Assembly: GCA_021819025.1 (NCBI GenBank)
Contig: JAKASN010000014.1
Location: forward strand, 1-12,541
Direction of reading: 5' to 3'
Length of the DNA stretch: 12,541 nt
Origin: Actinomycetes bacterium
GTDB taxonomy: Bacteria; Actinomycetota; Acidimicrobiia; Acidimicrobiales; Acidimicrobiaceae
Part shown: one piece after another, positions 1-4,600 of the stretch
How the letters are laid out: the number at the start of each line of letters is the position of its first letter
How positions within the stretch are numbered: the stretch's first letter is position 1
Notes under the pieces: generated by a model
Seen by the model: only the letters and a program-made list of their open reading frames with translations
Databases searched by the model: none
Told to the model about the DNA's origin: nothing
Program-made: the position numbers and the translations under genes

Positions 1-273
1 GTAGTCACCGCTGCTGGTTCACTCGGCAACTATATCTTCGGGGTGCCAGCCAAGGAACTCCTCCTACGCTCCGAGGACGTCAATCTCGCCGAGATCAGTG
101 ATCTTGCCCAGCAAGGCCTTCGTTTCGTCGGCTCCACCACCACTAGGGTAGTTTGTTATCCGAGCTGCCGCCAGGCGCGGCGTATCAAAGCTGTCCACAA
201 GGTGACCTTCTCCGCGCTCGGCATCGCGCTCACGGCAGGATTTCGACCATGTCAAAGCTGCCGTCCCGTCTAG
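1..273 (+). CDS. Alkylated-DNA repair protein, 3' end: MGMT/Ogt tail fused to Ada-type zinc domain (partial)
   Basis: The frame is open from the first base, so the gene begins upstream of the window and ends at TAG 271-273. The first ~26 residues (VVTAAGSLGNYIFGV..K.LLLRSE) match the end of the O6-alkylguanine-DNA alkyltransferase fold, the segment directly after the catalytic PCHR motif, which would lie just outside. After a short linker comes an Ada zinc-binding domain: TTTRVVCYPSC, then GFRPCQSCRP, giving the four-cysteine C-x3-C...C-x2-C pattern. In E. coli Ada these cysteines bind zinc and one accepts methyl groups from phosphotriesters. The C-x3-C to C-x2-C spacing is one residue longer than in E. 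coli Ada. The order (alkyltransferase first, zinc domain last) is opposite to Ada and no AraC-type HTH lies between. A GTG at 43 could start a short ORF but would cut the alkyltransferase motif. The product probably repairs O6-alkylguanine and perhaps methylphosphotriesters; the fusion rests on only the visible tail. Confidence 0.72.
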   Translation, partial: VVTAAGSLGNYIFGVPAKELLLRSEDVNLAEISDLAQQGLRFVGSTTTRVVCYPSCRQARRIKAVHKVTFSALGIALTAGFRPCQSCRPV

Positions 274-580
274 TGCCAGAGGTTTGTGCCGCCCATCCTC
301 CAACTTGCCAAACCCACCCATTCTCATGGACTTCGCGACGGGTGACGATTTGCCTTGGGGATCCGACTCGGGCATCCAAAGGTCCTCTCCAGCGAGATAA
401 ATAGCCATGGGACAGCGAACTCTGCCGATAAGACGCGGCTCACATGACGCGGCCCTCAAAAGCCGGAGCCTCAACGGCAATCCCAAGTGGGTTAACCCTC
501 TTGGCAAAACACCATGCTTCGAGCCACAATCACATCTTTGCGCCTTCAACTACCTAGAAATGCGGCATATGCCCACAGCG
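274..580. other. Non-coding region with a 22-nt dyad
   Basis: No frame here gives a recognisable protein. The region lies between the convergent ends of the repair gene (+) and the acetyltransferase (-), so a terminator is expected, but no hairpin with a T-run is visible. The clearest structure is an inverted repeat at 483-504: arms CCAAG and CTTGG flank a perfect GGGTTAACCC palindrome, with one T/T mismatch per half. A weaker nested stem lies at 437-470 (GGCTC/GAGCC outside, CGGC/GCCG inside). No tRNA-like T-loop was seen. Confidence 0.5.
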
Positions 581-1132
581 CTAATTCCTGAGGTACTCGC
601 TGGCGAGGCTCCGGTAGGTTTCTCGGTCGTAATATCGACCGCGGAGCAATAGCGCTTCTGTGGACCGTGATTCGTATTCCAGACCAATGCGCAAGCAAAC
701 CTGGCGCGACGCGATATTTTCTGATGCCACAAATGCTTCGACCCTGTTGAGGCCGAGCGTAGCGAATCCAAACGCCAATACTGCCTGGGCCGAACGAGTC
801 ATAATTCCGCGACCAAGATACCTATCGCCGAGAAAGTAGCCCAGTTCGCCGCTGTTGTTTAACGAGTCAATCTCGAGCGATATCGAGCCGCACAACTCCC
901 CGACGTGCCAGATCCCGAAGTGATATGCCGCACCATGGGCAAGTCGGTCTAGTGCGTCAAGAAGAAAGGCGCGCTCGTGATTAGGGGAGTCCACTCCTTC
1001 AACCCAGGGAAGAAACTTCGAGAGGTGGCGGCGGGATGAATTGACAAGCTTGAAGAGCTCTTCGGCATCTTTTGGCAAGAGAATGCCAAGCTCCTCCTTC
1101 TCGCTGATGGGGCGTCGTAAAAGTTCTCCCAC
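581..1132 (-). CDS. GNAT family N-acetyltransferase (YdaF/RimJ-RimL-like)
   Basis: A 183-residue protein, the usual length of a single-domain GNAT enzyme that transfers acetyl from acetyl-CoA to an amino group; the substrate cannot be told from sequence. Features of the RimJ/RimL/YdaF branch: an N-terminal NSSRRHLSKFLPWVEGV segment (31-47), a FGIWHVGELCGSISLE strand pair (72-87), GELGYFLGDRYLGRGIMT (95-112) with the R-x-x-G-R-G pyrophosphate-binding loop (104-109), LGLNRVEAFVASENIASRQV (127-145) with the conserved Asn139 and Ser142 of motif B, and a terminal RIGLEYE. The start is GTG at 1132, chosen because GGAGGGAGG lies a few bases upstream; the overlapping ATG two bases before is in another frame. 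It is divergent from ubiA across about 100 bp. I see no reason to tie it to the polysaccharide genes; it could modify a ribosomal protein, a small amine or an antibiotic. Confidence 0.88.
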   Translation of the reverse strand: MGELLRRPISEKEELGILLPKDAEELFKLVNSSRRHLSKFLPWVEGVDSPNHERAFLLDALDRLAHGAAYHFGIWHVGELCGSISLEIDSLNNSGELGYFLGDRYLGRGIMTRSAQAVLAFGFATLGLNRVEAFVASENIASRQVCLRIGLEYESRSTEALLLRGRYYDRETYRSLASEYLRN

Positions 1133-1178
1133 ATGACCTCCCTCCCCAGCCCCACTTGGCAGACACCACCTCGTGCGC

Positions 1179-1235
1179 CCCCTTATGGGGTGATTGAAAT
1201 CACGCCACTGCTAAGCGAATAGGATAACCCATCAA
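1179..1235 (+). promoter_or_regulatory. Candidate promoter and Crp/Fnr-type operator ahead of ubiA
   Basis: Within the divergent gap, GTGATTGAAATCAC (1190-1203) is a perfect dyad with the GTGA-N6-TCAC core used by the Crp/Fnr superfamily (E. coli CRP, mycobacterial Rv3676, corynebacterial GlxR), although the outer T and A of the full consensus are missing. Just upstream is CCCC-TTAT-GGGG (1179-1190). TAGGAT (1220-1225) fits the actinobacterial -10 pattern TANNNT and would start transcription only a few bases before the ATG at 1236; TTGAAA (1194-1199) is a poor -35 because the spacer is 20 nt. The ubiA ribosome site is weak (AGGA at 1221-1224), in keeping with a very short leader. The assignments are inferred from motifs only. 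Confidence 0.3.
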
Positions 1236-2213
1236 ATGCCAGAGACCGAAGAACCGGGCGCAGGGCCCCGACCCGACTCCCCTGAGTGGCGCCAAGACGA
1301 CCAGATTCCCCTATCTCCTACACACGCAGGCGATATTGCCTATGCATATCTTCGCCTCGCGCGCCCCAAGCAATGGATCAAGAACACGTTACTTTTTGCC
1401 GGGCCCATCGCAGGCGGAAAGATCTTTGAACTGCACTACTTCGCCTTGGCCGTGGTGGCCGCAGTCGCCTACTGTTTTGCCGCATCCGGACTCTATATGA
1501 TCAACGATGCCCGCGATGCCAAAAGCGATCGGCATCACCCTACCAAGCGAAATCGTCCCGTGGCGGCCGGAATAATTTCTCCGAGAGCCGCGACTTTGGC
1601 AGGGTCGTCCCTGATCGCGATCTCCTTGGGGATCGGCCTTTTGGTAACCGCGCACTTTATCGTCGCACTGGGCACTTACGTTGCAATCACCGTTGCCTAT
1701 AGCCTTTGGCTCAAACACCAGCCAGTAATAGATATCTCCATCGTCGCACTGGGATTCTTGTTGCGCGCCATTTCTGGGGGCCTTGCCACGAACTTGCCGA
1801 TCTCAGTTTGGTTTCTCACTGTGGCAGCTTTCGGATCGCTGTTCATGGTCTCGGGGAAGCGCTACGCAGAAGCTGAGGTCACCGGGCACCTCGCCGGGGA
1901 GCATCGCGCGGTTCTCGAATCTTACAGCGCGGCATTTTTAAATTATGTGCGTTCGCTATCGTCCGCAGTGGCAATCGCGGGATATGGCCTCTGGGCTTTC
2001 GAGGGGTTCAGCCTCACCAGCGGCTACATCTTCATCCAGCTCTCGACAGTGCCATTCGTGGTCGCCATTCTCCTCTATGCCCTGCAAGCCGACCTTGGCA
2101 ACGCTGGGAGCCCCGAAGATGTCATCCTGCATAATCGCCCCATCCAAATGGTGGGAGCGCTTTGGGCGGCGCTCATCATGCTTGGACTCTACTTTCCACA
2201 ACTTGCCCATTAG
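1236..2213 (+). CDS. ubiA: Decaprenyl-phosphate phosphoribosyltransferase (DPPR synthase, UbiA superfamily)
   Basis: Integral membrane prenyltransferase-fold enzyme that joins 5-phosphoribosyl diphosphate to decaprenyl phosphate, giving decaprenylphosphoryl-5-phosphoribose, the first committed step to the arabinose donor DPA. Its 325 residues compare with 302 in M. tuberculosis Rv3806c; the excess is a hydrophilic, proline-rich N-terminus of about 35 residues. Diagnostic motifs: RPKQWIKN (43-50); the aspartate-rich metal and diphosphate site N90-D91-A-R-D94-x3-D98-R, running on into HHPTKRNRP (100-108); YSLWLK (155-160) and DISIVALGFLLRAISGG (166-182), the second conserved region; and GKRYAE (207-212). 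About eight or nine hydrophobic segments span the rest. The HPxKRxRP signature distinguishes the DPPR synthase group from menaquinone and heme UbiA enzymes. It heads a same-strand set with dprE1 (135 nt downstream) and dprE2. The ATG at 1236 is the only early start; the next Met is residue 88. Confidence 0.92.
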   Translation: MPETEEPGAGPRPDSPEWRQDDQIPLSPTHAGDIAYAYLRLARPKQWIKNTLLFAGPIAGGKIFELHYFALAVVAAVAYCFAASGLYMINDARDAKSDRHHPTKRNRPVAAGIISPRAATLAGSSLIAISLGIGLLVTAHFIVALGTYVAITVAYSLWLKHQPVIDISIVALGFLLRAISGGLATNLPISVWFLTVAAFGSLFMVSGKRYAEAEVTGHLAGEHRAVLESYSAAFLNYVRSLSSAVAIAGYGLWAFEGFSLTSGYIFIQLSTVPFVVAILLYALQADLGNAGSPEDVILHNRPIQMVGALWAALIMLGLYFPQLAH

Positions 2214-2216
2214 GTT

Positions 2217-2253
2217 CTATCTGGAGTTCAGTCAGCTTGGCGATTTCAGATAG
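2217..2253 (+). other. RNA hairpin just after ubiA
   Basis: CTATCTG (2217-2223) pairs perfectly with CAGATAG (2247-2253). With three wobble pairs the stem reaches about 12 bp, leaving a 13-nt loop. It begins four bases after the ubiA stop and is not followed by a T-run, so it is either a factor-dependent or weak terminator, or a 3'-end stabilising or processing element that lets ubiA and dprE1 levels differ. The rest of the 135-nt gap holds only the dprE1 ribosome site (AGGAG, 2339-2343). Confidence 0.4.
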
Positions 2254-2348
2254 GCTTAACGTCCTAGGCGAAATTTGCTGATCCACGAAACGTCGGTGAT
2301 CGCGTTGCAGACCGGTGCGGTCCAGCTTCGGAGCAATCAGGAGAACAA

Positions 2349-3692
2349 ATGCCGCACAACAAGGAGATGATTACAGGCTGGGGAAGAACACAGCCTGTCG
2401 CAGCAAAGATCATCAGCTATGACCCCACCTCGGACGGGACATCGCCATTTCTCCAAGGGCCCGCGATTGCTCGTGGCCTCGGCCGGTCGTATGGAGATGC
2501 CGCACAGTTAGGCGGAGGAGTGGCAATCACCTTACCAGACGCCATTAACTCGGCCTCCATCGACGAATCCGGACATCTCAGTGTCGGTGCAGGCACCTCG
2601 ATCGACTCGATCCTGGCTCGCTACGTTCCACAGGGATTCTTTGTTCCGGTGACCCCAGGTACCAGGTACGTCACTATCGGAGGCGCGATTGCAGCTGATG
2701 TTCATGGTAAAAATCACCATGTCGATGGTACCTTTGCAGCGAATGTCGAGAATTTCGAACTTCTCGCACCCGCAGGCGCCTACCACGTCAACCCGCTGGA
2801 AAGTCCCGAGATATTTTGGGCTACCGCAGGTGGAATGGGCCTGACTGGCCTCATAACCTCGGCAACCATTAAGATGCTTCCGATCGAGACTTCCTATATG
2901 TCAGTGGAAACTCGACGGATCGGCGACCTCGACGAACTTTTGGCGACGATGATCGGCAGCGACCAGAACTTCAGATACTCGGTGGCATGGATCGACTGCC
3001 TCGCCAAGGGCGGTCGAATGGGGAGATCGGTTCTTACCCGAGGTGAACACGCAACGCTTGGATCATTGGACGCCCGCCGAGCAAGAGATCCCCTGGCCTA
3101 TAAGCCGAGAGTGCGTCTTTCTGCTCCGCGCTGGGTTCCAAATGGCGTGCTAAACCTGGCGAGTGTGGCGGCCTTCAACGAGATGTGGTTCCGCAAAGCG
3201 CCCCGACATCGCCAAGACGAGTTGATCTCGCTGAGCGGATTCTTCCACCCTCTTGACGGAGTTCGAGATTGGAATCGCATCTACGGTTCAACAGGATTTC
3301 TCCAATACCAATTTGTTCTTCCTGATGGCAAAGAGGAGCAACTGCGCAGGATTCTTGAGCGAATAAGCGCCGCGAAAGTGGCGAGCTTCTTGGCGGTGCT
3401 CAAGCGCTTCGGCGCCGCAAATCCCGGGATTCTCTCGTTTCCACGCCCAGGGTGGACACTGGCGCTTGATATACCCATCGGAGCGAGCCACCTTGGCTTG
3501 CTTCTCGACGAACTTGATCAGGAAGTTCTCAGTGCGGGCGGAAGGATCTACCTCGCAAAAGACTCTCGTTGTGACGCCGAAACCATCGCTGCCATGTACC
3601 CGCGTCTAGGCGAGCTTGCCAAGATAAAGGAGGGGCTCGATCCGCAAGGGATCATCAAGTCGGACCTGAGCCGGAGATTACGACTTGTCTAG
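2349..3692 (+). CDS. dprE1: Decaprenylphosphoryl-beta-D-ribose 2-oxidase DprE1
   Basis: FAD-dependent oxidoreductase of the VAO/PCMH family that oxidises the 2'-OH of decaprenylphosphoryl ribose to the keto intermediate, which DprE2 then reduces to decaprenylphosphoryl arabinose. Its 447 residues are close to the 461 of M. tuberculosis DprE1. Visible signatures: ITGWGRTQP at the N-terminus (8-16); the FAD pyrophosphate loop ARGLGRSYGD (41-50); PVTPGTRYVTIGGAIAADVHGKNHH (100-124), with His119 at the FAD-linking histidine position (M. tuberculosis His132); SFPRPGWTLALDIPI (363-377); and YLAKDSR (401-407), whose Lys404 matches the essential Lys418. The benzothiazinone-target cysteine (M. tuberculosis Cys387) is alanine here (Ala372, codon GCG at 3462-3464). 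The ATG at 2349 has AGGAG five bases upstream. In mycobacteria the enzyme acts at the periplasmic side of the membrane; no signal peptide is visible here. Confidence 0.95.
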   Translation: MPHNKEMITGWGRTQPVAAKIISYDPTSDGTSPFLQGPAIARGLGRSYGDAAQLGGGVAITLPDAINSASIDESGHLSVGAGTSIDSILARYVPQGFFVPVTPGTRYVTIGGAIAADVHGKNHHVDGTFAANVENFELLAPAGAYHVNPLESPEIFWATAGGMGLTGLITSATIKMLPIETSYMSVETRRIGDLDELLATMIGSDQNFRYSVAWIDCLAKGGRMGRSVLTRGEHATLGSLDARRARDPLAYKPRVRLSAPRWVPNGVLNLASVAAFNEMWFRKAPRHRQDELISLSGFFHPLDGVRDWNRIYGSTGFLQYQFVLPDGKEEQLRRILERISAAKVASFLAVLKRFGAANPGILSFPRPGWTLALDIPIGASHLGLLLDELDQEVLSAGGRIYLAKDSRCDAETIAAMYPRLGELAKIKEGLDPQGIIKSDLSRRLRLV

Positions 3693-3721
3693 CACCGTCA
3701 CCATTCAAGAATCCAAAGTCC

Positions 3722-3771
3722 TTGCATCGAGCCACGCTGGCCTAGTATGTGAGCGAGTCCAAACCAAGGAG
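3722..3771 (+). promoter_or_regulatory. Candidate dprE2 promoter and ribosome-binding site that fixes a TTG start
   Basis: AAGGAG (3766-3771) is a full Shine-Dalgarno sequence with seven bases to TTG at 3779, while the upstream in-frame GTG (3749) has none. TAGTAT (3743-3748), with TTGCAT (3722-3727) 15 nt before it, resembles a weak -10/-35 pair; transcription from it would begin near 3755, past the GTG. The ribosome site is well supported. The promoter is a guess, since dprE1 and dprE2 may simply be co-transcribed. Confidence 0.45.
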
Positions 3772-3778
3772 CGAAGTA

Positions 3779-4549
3779 TTGTTTGATGCAATGCACACCC
3801 CGGACAACGTACTGATCGTCGGCGGATCATCAGAGATCGGTATCGAAATCGCCAAGCAGCTTGCCAGACGTGGCAGCTCAAAATTTCTTCTCGCGGGAAG
3901 GTCTTTGGGCGCCATGCAGCGCGCAGCGAATGAAATCTCCTCGGTTTCTGAACACTCCAGCGCGTCGGTCTCGGTAATTTACTACGATACCGTTGCCCCG
4001 GGATCGACCACAGATCTCCTCAACGCCGCCAAAGCCGAGCTTGACACCATCGACATGGCGGTCATCGCCGTCGGTGCTCTCGGAAATCAAGAAGAAGACG
4101 AGAAAGACCCCGCAAGTGCACAACGGGTGCTCGAGGCCAACTTCTCCAGCCTCGCCCCGGACATTCTCGCCATCGCCAACCAAATGTCCGAACAAGGATT
4201 CGGCCATATTTTGGTGCTATCCTCGGTGGCCGGAATCAGAGTCCGAGCCTCGAACTACATTTACGGCGCCGCAAAAGCGGGGCTCGACGGTTTTACCATG
4301 GCGCTCGGTGACGCGATGGTTGGCTCAGGGGTGAAAGTCACCGTAGTGCGACCCGGCTTCGTCACCACCAAGATGACCGCTCATATGCAGCCACGGCCAC
4401 TTTCGACCTCCGCACATAAGGTAGCTGCGGAAGCTCTGCGCGCCGCGGATCACAACAAGTCGGCCGTATACGTTCCTTACGCGATGGGGATCGCGGTATC
4501 GATCTATCGCCACCTGCCACGGTCGTTGGCGCGCAAGATTCCGTTTTAG
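3779..4549 (+). CDS. dprE2: Decaprenylphosphoryl-2-keto-D-erythro-pentose reductase DprE2
   Basis: Short-chain dehydrogenase/reductase that reduces the DprE1 product with NAD(P)H to decaprenylphosphoryl-D-arabinose (DPA), completing ribose-to-arabinose epimerisation. Started at TTG 3779 it has 256 residues, close to the 254 of M. tuberculosis DprE2, and begins FDAMHTPDNVLIVGGSSEIG, parallel to the mycobacterial N-terminus. Motifs: nucleotide-binding GGSSEIG (15-21), Asn121, active-site serines in VLSSVAG (around 148-149), Y162-x3-K166 in YIYGAAKAGLDGF, RPGFVTTKM (191-199), and a basic LPRSLARKIPF terminus, very like the LRHIPRSIFRKLPI end of the mycobacterial enzyme. An alternative GTG at 3749 would add ten residues but lacks a ribosome site. 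It follows dprE1 by 86 nt. Its neighbour on the other side, the SpoIID protein, converges on it after 51 nt. Confidence 0.93.
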   Translation: MFDAMHTPDNVLIVGGSSEIGIEIAKQLARRGSSKFLLAGRSLGAMQRAANEISSVSEHSSASVSVIYYDTVAPGSTTDLLNAAKAELDTIDMAVIAVGALGNQEEDEKDPASAQRVLEANFSSLAPDILAIANQMSEQGFGHILVLSSVAGIRVRASNYIYGAAKAGLDGFTMALGDAMVGSGVKVTVVRPGFVTTKMTAHMQPRPLSTSAHKVAAEALRAADHNKSAVYVPYAMGIAVSIYRHLPRSLARKIPF

Positions 4550-4580
4550 CCCGCAGCAGCACCTTGGCGCCCACTGCGGG
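4550..4580. terminator. Possible bidirectional terminator hairpin
   Basis: CCCGCAG (4550-4556) and CTGCGGG (4574-4580) form a perfect, GC-rich 7-bp stem with a 17-nt loop that contains GGCGCC. It begins directly after the dprE2 stop and lies 20 nt beyond the stop of the convergent SpoIID gene, so it could end both transcripts. There is no T-run on either side, so it is not a canonical intrinsic terminator; hairpins without a U-tract are common in actinobacteria. Confidence 0.4.
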
Positions 4581-4600
4581 GCAGCTCGCCTTCAGATTAC

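Noticed and set aside
43..273. A stand-alone Ada zinc-domain protein starting at GTG 43
   Set aside because: The frame is open upstream and encodes a recognisable MGMT tail, so the GTG is internal.
64..549. A 161-codon reading frame on the minus strand
   Set aside because: It lies antisense to the well-supported alkyltransferase/zinc-domain gene for much of its length, has low-complexity Leu/Arg content and matches no family I know.
274..580. tRNA or other structured RNA gene in the gap
   Set aside because: No T-loop GGTTCGA-type sequence, no acceptor pairing and no CCA end could be found; only short stems are present.
949..1155. Minus-strand ORF starting upstream of the acetyltransferase
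   Set aside because: It is a different frame inside the GNAT gene; the GNAT frame has the family motifs and the ribosome site.
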